In this document: positions 1 through 11,727 of the stretch, in pieces
Layout: every line of letters starts with the position of its first letter
How positions within the stretch are numbered: the first letter of the stretch is position 1
NCBI GenBank assembly: GCA_030562195.1
Contig: JAUJPP010000012.1
Coordinates: 17,360,001 to 17,424,000, forward strand
DNA: 64,000 bases
Origin: Nipponacmea schrenckii
Taxonomy: Eukaryota > Mollusca > Gastropoda > Lottiidae
Direction: 5' to 3'
Position numbers and translations under genes: made by a program
Notes under the pieces: model-generated
Databases searched by the model: none
What the model was told of the DNA's origin: nothing
What the model saw: the letters and a program-made list of their open reading frames with translations, nothing else

Positions 1-977
1 GTTACAAAGGTAACAAAGTTATAACTGTTGCAAACCCACAACCTAACCTTAAAATAGCCAAAATGGTAACATATATAGTTAGAACTATTGCAAAACCTCA
101 ACCTAACCCTAAAGTAGTTACAAAGGTAACATATATAGTTAGAACGGTTGAAACTATAGAAACAGTGTTTTCTAATGAGTTCTATTCTGCTATTATTGAA
201 TCTATAGAAACAGTGTTTTATAATGAGTTCTATTCTGCTATTTTACCCTTCTATCAATGTAAAATACTTGCTATTGTTGCTATTGTTTCTATTATTGAAA
301 CTTTAGACTAAAAAAATAAAAAATAGTGCTAATCTTTCTATTATTGAAACCATAGAAACATTGTTTTCTAATAAGTTCTATTCTGCTATTATTGAAACTA
401 TAGAAACATTGTTTTCTAATGAGTTCTATTCTGCTAATATTGAAACAGTTTGTGGCTACTTTAGGGTTAAGTTGAGGTTTAGCAACAGTCCTAATTATAT
501 ATGTTACCTTTGTGGCTACTTAAGGGTTAGGTTAAGGTTTAGCAACAGTTATAACTATATATTTACATTTGTGGCTACTTAAGGTTTAGCAACAGTTTTA
601 ACTATATATTTACATTTGTGGCTACTTTAGGGTTAGGTTGAGGTTTAGCAACAGTTCTACTTCTATATGTTACTTGGGTGGCTACTTAAGGGTTAGGTTG
701 AGGTTTTGCAACATTTCTAACTATATATTTACATTTGTGGCTACTTTAGGGTTAGGTTGAGGTTTTGCAACATTTCTTACTATATATGTTACCTTATGTG
801 GTGAGAACATAGCAGAATAGCACACGTTAGAAAACAATGTTTCTACAGTTTCAATTATTAAAAAAAAGCAAGTGTTGCTACAAAACCTTTCTATTATTAG
901 AAAAATAGAAAAAATAGAAAGAATTGCAACAATAGCAACCATTTCAGAATTATGTGGGGAGAAAATAGCAGAATAGC
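1..977. repeat. Inverted satellite arrays of two units
   Basis: Two short units alternate. Unit A (about 60-64 bp) contains CCTAACCCTAAAG and runs in one orientation at 1-150 and in the opposite orientation, about six copies, at 447-800. Unit B (48 bp core, GAAACTATAGAAACA...) fills 150-440 and returns inverted at 800-860. The whole block is therefore a large imperfect inverted repeat centred near 445. Unit B is a multiple of three long, so short open frames run through it (63-311, 361-582), but these are periodic and have no recognisable domain. I treat them as satellite, not genes. Confidence 0.8.
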
Positions 978-1046
978 AGTAGTAATAGAGCTTACAGATA
1001 TCCGGTAGCTCGGAGCGGAGCGGAGCGGAGCTGAGCGAAGCGAAGC
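978..1046. repeat. Half palindrome of a Polinton terminus
   Basis: The 28-nt arm beginning AGTAGTAATAGAGC at 978 is followed by a GC-rich purine-biased spacer (TAGCTCGGAGCGGAGC...). This is the reverse complement of the spacer seen after the same arm at 1271. The second arm is missing and Polinton integrase sequence follows directly. It is a truncated, oppositely oriented copy of the palindrome at 1271-1361. Confidence 0.7.
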
Positions 1047-1260
1047 TTTTGAAACAATAATGAAACATAGAAAACCCAAAAAGTTATGGGTAGATCAAGG
1101 AACAGAATTTTATAATAAAAATATGAAATCTTTAGGGTTTGAAATTTACAGTACATATAACGAAAGTAAAGATGTAGTAATTGAGAGATTTAACAGAACT
1201 CTAAAAAACAAATTATTCAAAAAGTTCACAGAATTAAATTCCCAAAAATGGCTTTCTAAC
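1047..1260 (+). pseudogene. Polinton (Maverick) retroviral-like integrase fragment
   Basis: The frame starting at 1060 encodes about 66 residues from the catalytic core of an rve-type integrase. It shows WVDQGTEFYN, which carries the second catalytic Asp, and VVIERFNRTLKNKLFKKFT, which carries the Glu; the flanking wording is that of Polinton integrases rather than Gypsy. Integrases of this family join element ends to host DNA. The N-terminal zinc-binding region, the first Asp and the C-terminal chromodomain region are absent. The 3' side breaks at a TTTCTAACGTGTGCTATT stretch that also occurs in the neighbouring satellite, so the fragment probably ends at a recombination junction. It is the only integrase sequence I can find in the window. 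Confidence 0.8.
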
Positions 1261-1270
1261 GTGTGCTATT

Positions 1271-1361
1271 AGTAGTAATAGAGCTTACAGATATCCGGCA
1301 CCCCTCCGCTTCGCTCCGCTCCTCTCCGAGCTACCGGATATCTGTAAGCTCTATTACTACT
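1271..1361. repeat. Polinton terminal palindrome, perfect arms
   Basis: Two 28-nt arms (1271-1298 and 1334-1361, starting AGTAGTAATAGAGC and ending ACTACT) are perfectly complementary around a 35-nt GC-rich spacer. Near-identical palindromes cap the Polinton copies at 21130 and 51859. The outermost 5'-AG agrees with the known Polinton terminus rule. Confidence 0.85.
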
Positions 1362-1419
1362 ATTTGCCCACCCGCCCTCCCTTTTAAATAACCAAAAAAT
1401 GTCTTTAATAAACATTCAC
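1362..1419 (+). pseudogene. Inner Polinton terminal repeat with first PLA2 codons
   Basis: Immediately inside the palindrome lies the conserved segment ATTTGCCCACCCGCCC and an ATG at 1399 that begins the phospholipase A2 gene (first ~7 codons, as at 34614 on -). Homology to the other copies stops at about 1419, so this Polinton end is truncated. Confidence 0.7.
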
Positions 1420-2337
1420 TTTAAACTTCAAGATATATAATGAATAAATTCGTCTGCTACATTATTAAATTGTTTAATCAATATTCTCTTAACAATAAAC
1501 ATTCTAGAATATTCTAGAACTTTATTTATTTACTGCGCAGTAGGTGACAGCTGTTGTACTCAGTTAAGGAAGCCATTTTGAAACATATAACAGGGTTTTA
1601 TAAGTGGTCTGTGTTTTTCGTTAATTAATCTGTCTAATGAAGGGATTATCGGATTTTGATTGAGATATTTTGATAGTCAGGATGTCGGGGTAAGGAAAGT
1701 GTTCTTCAAGTTGTGTTTCTGTGTCGTTATACTCAAACTTTAAGTGTTTTATTACTCACCGATTCCAAATTCTATCTTTCTGACCAAAAGGATGGCGGAG
1801 ACAAGATTTGAGAAGGTAGATGAAAAGAGTGAAAATTACATGAGAGGAAATTTGTGATACACCATAGTTTTTTCTTTGATTTCTAACATATAACATTAAT
1901 GAAGATAAATCCTTGATCCTTAATATATTAATTTTGTGGTATAAATCATTCATTGTATTCATCTATATATAACCTTATAATCGCATATGCTTATCAAAAA
2001 AATCCCTAGTTAATTCTACGAGACTTACGAATTTATTTCGCTCTGTAGGTTAACAATAAAGGGAAAGAATTGATATGAAATCATTCATTTTTATAATATT
2101 GTTGGAGTTCTACCCTGAGATAAAAATTTGGATGATCTCCATAATATATTATTATCACGATTAATACCAACAAAATCCCCCCCCCCATTCCCCCTTAGTT
2201 AATTCTACGAGACTTTCGAATTTATTTCGCTCTGTAGGATTAACATGAAAAGGGGTGAAGAATTTATATCTAGGATTTATCTTTATTAATGTTGTATGAA
2301 GGAATATCTCAGAATTGATTCTGGTCTATCATGAATT
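1420..2337. other. Gene-free stretch with a short direct repeat
   Basis: I see no gene. A ~65 bp segment (TAGTTAATTCTACGAGACTT...) at about 2004-2075 is repeated directly at about 2195-2265, roughly 190 bp apart. The region precedes the DIRS coding remains and may be its 5' non-coding part, but nothing in the sequence proves this. Confidence 0.4.
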
Positions 2338-2425
2338 CCTTCTCTTGTAAGAGTAACTTTCTCTTTGTCTTCCTATCTCTTATATGTTTTCATTTCAGAT
2401 TGATAGAAGGAAGAAGTGGGCGAAG

Positions 2426-2925
2426 NNNNNNNNNNNNNNNNNNNNNNNNNNNNNNNNNNNNNNNNNNNNNNNNNNNNNNNNNNNNNNNNNNNNNNNNNNN
2501 NNNNNNNNNNNNNNNNNNNNNNNNNNNNNNNNNNNNNNNNNNNNNNNNNNNNNNNNNNNNNNNNNNNNNNNNNNNNNNNNNNNNNNNNNNNNNNNNNNNN
2601 NNNNNNNNNNNNNNNNNNNNNNNNNNNNNNNNNNNNNNNNNNNNNNNNNNNNNNNNNNNNNNNNNNNNNNNNNNNNNNNNNNNNNNNNNNNNNNNNNNNN
2701 NNNNNNNNNNNNNNNNNNNNNNNNNNNNNNNNNNNNNNNNNNNNNNNNNNNNNNNNNNNNNNNNNNNNNNNNNNNNNNNNNNNNNNNNNNNNNNNNNNNN
2801 NNNNNNNNNNNNNNNNNNNNNNNNNNNNNNNNNNNNNNNNNNNNNNNNNNNNNNNNNNNNNNNNNNNNNNNNNNNNNNNNNNNNNNNNNNNNNNNNNNNN
2901 NNNNNNNNNNNNNNNNNNNNNNNNN
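2426..2925. other. Scaffold gap, 500 N
   Basis: Exactly 500 N, a placeholder of unknown real size. It hides the upstream part of the DIRS reverse transcriptase. Confidence 1.
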
Positions 2926-3893
2926 CATATTGAGTTTTCTGAGATACCAAATCAGAGTTTCGAACCTTCACCTATAAAATTTAATGAAATTGAATCTCAA
3001 ATTATAGAAACAGAACTTGCCGAGCTAATTAGCTACGGAGCTATTGAAAAGGTCTCTGTTGATAAGAATCGATTTGTATCAAATATTTTCATTAGGCAGA
3101 AGAAGAGTGGAAGCTACAGACTCATTCTTAATCTGAAATAACTGAACAAAGATGTAGAATACCACCACTTTAAAATGGAAAGCCTTCAGTCAGTTTGCGA
3201 TATCCTTAAGCCGAACATGTTTATGGCCACCATTGATCTGAAAAATGCCTTTCACAGTGTCTCCTCCTAAGTTTACCCTGCAAACAGATTCTAGCCTTTA
3301 TAGATGGGGTACAACATGCCTACAGCAAAACAGTGTTATAGGAGGCAATTGGTCTGAAATAGAGAAAAATCTCCACATTAACATCTTAGAGATAAAAGCC
3401 ATTCAGATGGCTTTGTTATCATATTCAAAAACTTTTGATTTTGGAAATAGTTATTTGCATATTCAGTCAGATAACTCAACTGCAGTAAGCTATATTAAGA
3501 ACATGGGTGGCTCCAAATGTTCAGCTTGTAACCAAATTTCGAAGGAAATTTGGGAATGGTGTGAAACACATAATATTTTGATTACCATTTCTCACATAGC
3601 TGGAAAATTGAACTATGTAGCTGATGCAGCCTCTAGAGACATAACTTCAGAAAGAACTGAATGGTCGCTGAATAGAGGCATATTTGATAATATATTAAAG
3701 TACATGTATCTAGATTTCTCACCTACAATCGCTTTGCTCGCTTCTAGACTTAACTATAAGCTAGAAAGATATTCAGCTTGGCAACCTGACCCAAATGCCA
3801 CCTTTATAGATGCTTTCACTCATGACTGGCATAAGGAGATCGTATATTATTTTCCTCCATTTTGTCTTTTATCTAAATGTATACAAAAAAATT
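2926..3893 (+). pseudogene. DIRS-type reverse transcriptase and RNase H, deleted
   Basis: The first frame (2926-3141) reads into RT fingers: ELAELISYGAIEKV, then FIRQKKSGSYRLILNLK followed by a stop. RT continues to DLKNAFHSV (palm motif A, near 3235-3260). The remainder of the palm, including the YxDD box, is deleted. The sequence passes directly to RNase H (3266-3860), which retains LQTDSS, LEIKAIQMAL, QSDNSTAVSYI and ADAASRD as its D-E-D-D residues and ends in the DIRS-typical AWQPDPNATFIDAFTHDW. In DIRS elements this polyprotein copies RNA into circular DNA. The copy cannot be active because of the palm deletion and stops. Confidence 0.85.
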
Positions 3894-3959
3894 GAATTTG
3901 ATCAATGTAGAGGTGTTATCATAGCACCGCTTTGGCCTACTCAAGTTTGGTTTTCTCAA

Positions 3960-4635
3960 ATCCTTAATATTTTATGTTGCAGACCAGTGATACTAACCAA
4001 GCAGAAGTCAATAGTAACATCCATAAACGGGGAAATACATCCATTTTGGCAGAAACTGAAGTTGACAGCCTTCATGGTATCCGGGATTCCCTCGGAAGTA
4101 GAGGAATTTCTGAAGAGGCAACCCAAGTCATCCTTGATTCCTGGAAACTCGGAACGAAGAAACAGTATTCCTGTTACCTGCGAACGTGGTCAAACTTTTG
4201 TAGTGAAAAACAGATTAATATCTCTAGACCATCTTTAGCACAAATACTTGATTTTCTATTACACCTGTTTAATAAAGGACTCAGTTACTGTGCCATAAAC
4301 ACTGCCCGTTCTGCTCTATCCACTTTTATTGTGGTTGATGAACATTGTATTGGATCACATCCTATCGTTTGTAGACTTTTGAAAGTTTTTTTTTATAATA
4401 GACCAGCGCTACCAAGATATGATAGCGTTTTGGATGTACGTATTGTTTTAAATTATCCCAGATCTCTATCACCTGTGAGATCACTTTCGTTAAAGGATTT
4501 AACGATTAAACTTGTGCTTCTTATGTTGCTAGTGTCTGCCCAGAGAGGACAAACATTACATTTTCTCGATTTGAAATTGTTAGAAATAAATCAAACAAAA
4601 AGTGTGTTCTCAACACGTCAAACAATCTAGAGCTG
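3960..4635 (+). pseudogene. DIRS tyrosine recombinase, N-terminal half
   Basis: The frame 3974-4630 encodes a SAM-like core-binding domain (DSWKLGTKKQYSCYLRTWSN, then SLAQILDFLLHLFNKGLSY) and the start of the catalytic domain with the first catalytic Arg in VSAQRGQTLHFLDLK. DIRS elements use this enzyme instead of an integrase. The frame stops because a DNA transposon begins at 4642; the missing half resumes at 12103 in the same reading register across one copy of the 6-bp duplication. Confidence 0.9.
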
Positions 4636-4641
4636 GTAGGA

Positions 4642-4998
4642 TATGGAGGTATAATAGGGCCAATACCCAATGATATAAACATATCACTAAGACAACATTT
4701 ACGCTACAAAAGTTAAATTACATTGTGCATTATACCATAAATTCATCCAACAAAATACCGCTAATGATTTAACCAAGTTAAATTAAACTTATGTCAGAAG
4801 ATATGTCTTATTTTTCTTATAACATTTTACATTATTAACAATCTATCACGCAAAAACATTTCACAATATCTTTCATTTTTATTACATACAAATAAATGAA
4901 TATTACACTTTGTATATCACATTAAAATGAGAGATGTTTTCTGTTTCGTGTTTTTTCTTTTCTGTTTTTTCTACCGTGCATTATCTTTTTTATGCAAA
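4642..4998 (+). repeat. Left terminal inverted repeat of the 7.46 kb transposon
   Basis: About 357 bp, complementary with small differences to 11728-12102. Homology stops at the TATGCAAAT stretch on both sides. Confidence 0.85.
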
Positions 4999-5599
4999 TT
5001 TTAAAGGTCATGACACTCTTAAATATTCACCAGAATGTAAAGAAATTAATTCGCCTCATGGGGAGATAACTCTTTATTCTACCGGTAACTAGTCTGAACT
5101 ATGGTCTGAGCCTATAGTCCGTGATCAGGCTTGGTAATTAACAAAATTTGGTGTGTTGCCATTACTCATAATTCCCATTATTCACAATCCCAGTACTCAT
5201 AAATTAAGTTCTGAAAATAATAAATACCTATAGTATAAATGGAACAGTCCAAGCAGACCAGTAGCTGGATTAACGACTAGCACAATTAATAATTTAAGTT
5301 ACTCAGCTTTCTACAGTTTCTTTAGGGTTTGTTTGATATATTCATATATTAGCTATCCCAAATTCGTTTGATGTTAACTGTCTTCAATCAACTTTTTGGT
5401 TAAATACATGTAACTTCGGTGTCTTCTTGTTTTCTTGGATGATTTTAAGTAATGCCGCCGCGAGATTAAAAGTGTTAAGAGCTCATTAACAGCGACATAA
5501 ATTCATGAAAATCGTTCACTAATTTGTATTTACATGACTAATTATCGGTGTCACTCCTTGTTTGGCATCTTTGATTAAATTGTTGAAATTCAGGTTCAA

Positions 5600-5870
5600 G
5601 ATGTGCAATGGTGCCAAGTGATATGGCAAAGGAGTTTTTCATGGGCGATACCAAACGAACCCAGTTTGGTAGAGCTTGCCGAATACGTGACCAGTCAATG
5701 GTTGGAGGGCGCGCATGAATTGCATGAATGGAACCATTAGGGCTCAGATTCGCCTAGGACTTATAACAATTTAGAAGGTTGGCATAGTCGTGTAAAGAAA
5801 CTGATTAGCAGAACAGGATATAATTGAGATACGAATGGTTCAATATGCTGCCGGCCATCAACAACCTCAC
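5600..5870 (+). pseudogene. MULE-like transposase C-terminal remnant 1
   Basis: A broken frame encodes HEWNH, a stop, then SPRTYNNLEGWHSRVKKLIS. The PRTxNxLEGWHSxxKKxI block is the well known C-terminal signature of MULE-type transposases, after the DDE core. No upstream DDE domain can be read. It parallels the second remnant at 6278, so either two copies of the gene or a duplicated end is present. Confidence 0.6.
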
Positions 5871-6277
5871 ACAAAAAAAAAGTACAAGACTCTGGAATCT
5901 AGACTAATTCAAAGCAGACAGCGATACGTGAAAATGCAGTTACTATTCACGAGTTTGCGGACTGTTTCGTTTTTACTGAAACTGAAATGAATGTAATAAA
6001 TAAAATGAATAATTGAATTATTATAAAAATTTTGTTTAGTTGGCTATAACCCGATGAGATCGGCTTAAATGTACTATGATAACACCAAGTAAGCCTATTG
6101 TTCTCAAAATCCATTTTTTGACAAAATTCCCGGGAAGGCACCGTTTTTTGTATCTACATGAGTAGTTTTGACCCAAGCGGTGACTTCCCGGGAATGAACC
6201 ATAACTTCATTAGATGATATCAGTTATAGGAGCGCTGTCGGTCTGCCATTATTATCAATTGATACAGTCCAAGAAAC

Positions 6278-6538
6278 GTGGATGTAGAGAAGAAACTTTC
6301 CTTCCATGATTATATCACAACTACCTGGGATGGTGATGATGACAGATTTCCCATCCATCTTTGGAACCATTACAACACAGTCGGGCCCTGCACCAACAAC
6401 AATTTAGAGGGATTTCACAGTCGCTTAAACAAAATGTTCACCCATAATCATCCAACTATTTTCAACTTCATGTCCACAATAAAGAAAGTTGAAATGGCCG
6501 AAAGGGCGAAGTTAAACACACTTTGGTGGTGCCGTTAG
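6278..6538 (+). pseudogene. MULE-like transposase C-terminal remnant 2
   Basis: An 86-residue open frame contains IHLWNHYNTVGPCTNNNLEG and FHSRLNKMFTHNHPTIFNFM followed by KKVEMAERAKL, the same C-terminal MULE signature as the remnant about 0.6 kb upstream. The catalytic DDE part is absent. It sits inside the 7.46 kb inverted-repeat element and is the main evidence for its class. The non-coding repeat begins about 200 bp downstream. Confidence 0.65.
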
Positions 6539-8381
6539 ATTGAAATGACGAGTTTATAGGGAAATTGACAATAGGTTGGAACGATTAAAGAACCAGTTGG
6601 TCAGTCAAGAGAAGACTGTTTGGAATATTTGGATTCAGTCGGTCATTTGATGATATTGAATTGATTAACCAAAGTGCTTAAATATGTGCATAAATATGTG
6701 CTTTAATATTATTTTTTTTTAATTATTTTTTGCAGTGCGTTCAATCGAACGCACTGCTTTGTTTTCGAAATGACTATTTTTTTTTTTTTTTTGTCTCTTT
6801 CTGGTCACGCTCCCCAGCCATAACTGCAAATGTCTTACACAATCTGGCGTGATATTGTAACGTAATCTAGTGCTCGTTGTTGTTTAAATGTAAAATGACG
6901 CATTTTTGTTCTACCGGAAATGACGTAGAACGTCACAAATTTTATTTTTGTTCACTAACTCACGGCTTGTTTTTTTATCCAATCTGGTTCGGACTTTTTT
7001 TATTTACTACTTATAACTTAGATTTACATAATAGCAGTTTAAAAATTTTGAAATTTTTACTTTTGTTGCTGACTTTTGAATTTTAAAATTTAACACTTTT
7101 TCTAACTTTTGCAATTTTGATTAGATCGAAATCAAAATTTGCAGTTAGATAAACATTTTTCTTGTCAAGAAAAATCTGTTTTCAAAATGTCGACATCACT
7201 TCCGGTTTCGGCGTCATACGTCGCTAAACTTCGAATTTTCACTTCCGGAATTCTAAAGATATTGGATTATTTTTTTTTTTGCAATTCGTTACTATTAACC
7301 CATAATGATTTTATAATTAACCAAAATTGAACCGGAAGTAACAGATCAGTCGCCATCATTAAACCACTTACTTTTGTAAAGTGAAAAATTGGGCCTTAGG
7401 GGTTAATCGGACAATTGTAATTTTGATGTCTATGTAATCTTCAATCGATTGCTAACAATTCTTAGGAAGCCGAATTTTGAATTTCGATTTAGCTTACCTT
7501 TCATTTCCGGTTCTTTTTTTTCACTCAGTGCCTAATTTTCCAACGTTCATATATCGTGACCTTGAGCTTTGGTGACCATGTGACCTGCACAAAAGTTGTT
7601 GCCCTTGTCGAGATCTATCCATTGATGTCTTCATTTGTGTTGTGCAATGTCAACTTCCGGTTTTACAGCCATTTGAAAATTGCACTTTTTAACTTCGAAG
7701 AGCTCTGTCACGTGACCTAATTTACATACGTCAAAATTTCTTTCATGTCCTTATTACGCGTAATTTATTCTTTCCAATGGTGTATAACACTTTATATTTT
7801 GATCAAAATTGCGCTTTTTAATATTTGAAAATTTTGTTCTTAGTTTTATATTAATTGTGCGTGATTTATGAAAAAGCACGTGTTTTTTTTAAATTTACGT
7901 CTTATTTTTTCACAAAAATTGGTACATGAGTAGACAAAAAATTATAATTAAAGATTCCGATAAAACATTTTCCGAAATTAGCCGGAAACGTCCGAAAATG
8001 ACCAAAAAATGTAGAAAATCACAGAAATCGGAATTTTCGGATTAAATTTTTGCACAAACTTGCAATTTTATTATTCCACAGAATTAGTACCATCAATATC
8101 TTCATTTTGTATGTATGCCGTATATGCAAATTCCTAACCGTTTGATCGCCATCTTGAAATATGCAAATTATTGGAAAAATACTACTCGTCCGCCATTTTT
8201 AATCCTATTTTTTTCAGACTTGTTTTAAAATATAATTTGGATAATTATCTAGGTCCTCTAGTGGCATATTTTTCAATTTTAAATTTGTCTTTGGACCAGG
8301 TCCTGCCAAAGTTTTTCAAAACTGACTTCCGTTTGAAAGTTCAAAACTTTTGAACTCTACCATGTGCATCCTTTTGATCTC

Positions 8382-8590
8382 AAAACAATATCACCAGAGA
8401 GGCACTGGACTGGAATCCCCAAGGGCATAGAAGACAAGGACGACCTTTACATAGCTTGAAAAGAATAAGACTGAAAGAGCTAGGAAGGATTGGCAAGACC
8501 TGGAATGAAGCAAAAAGAACAGCTCATAACAGAGTGAGATGGAGAACGTCTGTAGCAGCCCTATGCTCCGCAAGGAACGAAGAGGACTAA
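8382..8590 (+). pseudogene. LINE C-terminal tail inside the long repeat
   Basis: The frame reads ITREALDWNPQGHRRQGRP, then GRIGKTWNEAKRTAHNRVRW and a C-terminal VAALCSA. This W-PQG-R-RGRP ... TW-E ... A-NR-RWR ... LC pattern is the extreme C-terminus of many invertebrate LINE reverse transcriptases. Only about 66 codons are present, open to the stop. The second repeat copy carries the same fragment at 18782-18990 with several substitutions. Confidence 0.65.
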
Positions 8591-10395
8591 CTTACTAATA
8601 TGCATCCTTTATTTTTCTGCACAATCATCTTCATTGGCTAAAGATTCATATGATACCTTGATTTTTTAATTTTAGTAAAGAACATTTGGATTAATAGGGA
8701 TCCAAAAATTGGTAATTTGCATATTTCTCGTATATTCAGATGGTTATATCTCATGGACAAGACTCTTGGCAACATTCTAATTGACATTATTGTGATGTGA
8801 TTTTTATCAGCTTTCTAACAATATCTTTATTTTAGCTATAGACCGAAAACTGATGAAAATACGCCTAGTAGAAAATAAGCGATTTTAACATTCATATTTT
8901 TTTATATTTAGTTCTATTTAACTTAAAAACAAAATTCGAACAGATTTATAATGTGCAAATTCCCAGCTTTCAAGCAATATATAAATCAATATGTATAAAT
9001 AAAAATTGCGAAAAGTTTAAGAATAAAATTACACTCTAATTAAACAGATATAAATGCAACAGGTCATAAAGTCTGATTGTGTTAATTTCTTATCTTTTGG
9101 TCAAGACACAAATTTTGACATTTCCAGTTAAAGTATCCCAGCCAATCAAAACAAGTCATTAGACTTTGTGGGCGGGGTTAAGCCCAGATATTTTACATCA
9201 CTGTGTGTATTTTTCTTTCAATCGAAATAGGGTCTCGGAGGATCAGTCAATATGTGTTATTTTGATGGACATGTATGTAGAATCTATAACCGATTGCCGA
9301 AATTTATATGGAAACTGATTTTTGAATTTTTAATTTGATTTTGATTTAATTACGATTAAAAATTATAAAAACTTCGAAGGTGTATATTGTGACCTTTGGC
9401 GATCTTTATACCTGTACATATGTGATACGTTCTATCCAATGACATATTAAGCTTTATAGCAAAATGTAAACTTTCGGTTTATCGGCATTTAAAAATTGCG
9501 AATTTTTCCTATAAAACGGTCAATTCACAAATTTCGACATTTCCAGTTGAAGTTTCCAAAACAAGTCAATGGACTTTGTGGGCGTGGTTAAGCCCAGATA
9601 TTTTTACATCACAAAGCTTAATGATTGCCAGTCTATTAACAAGCTCAAATGTCACGTGTTAAATCATGAATAAATCATCTCTGCCAATAATCGCAAAATC
9701 AATCTACTTTCTATCCTTAAATGACAGACAGGAGACCAACAAATTCTAAATAGCTCGAAAGCTGCAGAACTGTTACAAACAGGTCTAGTTTTTCTTTCCA
9801 ATGGTGTATAACACTTGATATTTGATCAAAATTGCACGTTTTAAATTTGCAAATTTTGTAATTTCTTCTATACTAACTGTGTGTATTTTTCTTTAAATCG
9901 AAATAGGGTCTCGGAAGATAATTCAATTTGTGTTATTTTGATGTACATGTATATAGAATCTATTGCCGAAATATATATGGAAACCGATTTTTGAATTGTT
10001 ATTTTGATTTTAATTTTTTTACGATTAAAAATTAATCCAGTTAAATTGATTCAAAGATATTATATATCTTAAATAAAAGGAATGATTGTTCATTTCTCGT
10101 TGTGGGCGATGTATGATATGGATTATTTGGAAGGAAATTACAACCTTTAGAATTTTAAATGATATTCTCTTAAGCAAAAATAATGTACAGTTGAGTGGAC
10201 TAGTGGTATAAGGGACGGAACTATATAAAATACTCTCTTAAAGATGTAAAGCCGCACTGTTAATTTGATGTCTCTATGTTATACCATGGCAACTTGCCAC
10301 AAATTGCAGGATCTAATGTTCCTACTACACCTAAATTAAGATCGATAAATAAATAAATAAACAAATTAACAAGTATCAACGATCTGGAAAGTTAA

Positions 10396-10861
10396 AGGGA
10401 TAATAGGCGTTAGAACGAACATAAAATTTTAAGTTCACTCAAATTTGGACAATAACAGTATATATCCATCATTGGACTTACCTATACATCAAAATCCCTC
10501 TAAAATCCGATAAATCCCCAAAATAAAGTCGTTAATCATAAAACGCTTGAGCCATCCATCAAGCGATTTTCAAATCGTGTAAATATAAAGGGAAGTAACT
10601 CTAACATGTGAGTTTTCACGCGTCCTTGACCCCTACTGTTGAATTCCACAATGATGTTTTAGCGTTGATTTACCAGACGCTTTTATTCTCAAACTGAATG
10701 GAATCGTCGCTGGCTCACTTTTTTTTAAAATTCCGAATATATTTTTATTGTGGCTTTTTAAAATTTGGTAAAGTGTGGGATGCATACTTATTTAACTAAT
10801 AGTCAATATGAAACACAAATATAAGCCGTAGGACGAGTGTATTCTAACGCCTATTATCCCT
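10396..10861. mobile_element. TTAA-flanked MITE, 466 bp
   Basis: Perfect 20-bp inverted termini (AGGGATAATAGGCGTTAGAA and its complement) are flanked by TTAA at 10392-10395 and 10862-10865. TTAA duplications are the hallmark of piggyBac-type transposition. No coding capacity. Confidence 0.9.
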
Positions 10862-11727
10862 TTAATGAAATCCAAGATCAATTTGTAATCTCAAATAAGG
10901 TGTTATGTTCCACAAATTTGTTTTTTCGACGTTTTGTTTTACACACTAATTTAACAGATATAAATGTTACAAGAAGAGTTAAGAAGATAATGTAACAGGT
11001 CATAAAGTCAAGTTGTGTGAATTTCTTATCGTTTGGTCAAGACACAAATTTTGACATTTCCAGTTAAAGTATCGCAACCAAGTCATTATACTGAATAGAC
11101 GTGGTTAGTTCTATTTTAAATGACAGCCAGGAGATATAACAAATTCTAAATATCTCGGAAGCTGCACAACTGTTACAAACAGGTCTAGTTATTATTATGG
11201 AATTGGATATTATAAATGCAACGTTTCACCCATGCAATAGAAGGGACGCGCACTGCCTTGGTACCGTCTAACGGTTCTAGTTTTTAGTTGTTGTTAATAT
11301 TGAGTGTTTATATTATTGAGATTGAGATTAAAGAATACATGGGTTATGTCCTTGTCTCTATAGGGGTACAGCTAGGGATTAAAGATGCACTAAACCATAA
11401 ATAATTAATTATGAGAAATGGGAATTATGAGTAATGGGAGTAAACCCAATATTTTGACAGATTAACGACACAATTTTCAAGGTTAAAATTTATTTCATTG
11501 TTTAGCTCTAAGTCTAATGTTGCTTCTATACTATTCACGCATTCAGGCTGATGTTGAATATTTTCCAAAGGATGCCCTGCTTCCAAATTATTTGCTATTC
11601 TACGAATTCTTCTGAAAATCAAATCACACCAAAACAAATTATACCACCAATGTAAACAAACTAACTCGGATGTTGCCAGTCGCGCAAGCGTAACTGTTTA
11701 TCTCATGAATATTAATGAGGGCAATGA

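Larger units (their letters stand above)
6732..11256 (+). repeat. Long non-coding repeat, copy 1, starting with a hairpin
   Basis: It starts with an 11-bp-arm hairpin (GCAGTGCGTTC, 4-nt loop, complementary arm, 6732-6757). From there to about 10320 it is closely matched by 17137-20543. Copy 2 runs into a gap, so the shared end is unknown; an inverted CGCACTGC at 11249-11256 may be the true end. The interior is AT-rich without genes apart from a LINE tail at 8382-8590. It has internal duplications: the block TTTTGACATTTCCAGTTAAAG recurs near 9115, 9535 and 11055, and CAGAACTGTTACAAACAGGT-like blocks recur near 9770 and 11165. I cannot assign it to a known family. Confidence 0.7.

Noticed and set aside
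440..800. Telomere-like TTAGGGTTAGG motifs
   Set aside because: Only one or two hexamers occur per ~62 bp satellite unit. There is no telomeric array.
1..977. CRISPR-like regular repeats
   Set aside because: Spacers are not unique and the units are contiguous satellites in a eukaryotic context.
2331..3141. Long open frames of about 200 codons around 2331-3141
   Set aside because: They run through 500 N. Only the part after 2925 is real sequence; it is annotated as the DIRS RT fragment.
6732..6757. Hairpin as a Helitron 3' end or a transcription terminator
   Set aside because: No CTRR follows, homology extends for more than 3 kb beyond it, and no gene ends there.
8820..8850. CTGATGA core suggesting another hammerhead ribozyme (also at 19090 and 38115)
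   Set aside because: No complementary stem II followed by GAAA; the other hammerhead elements are missing.
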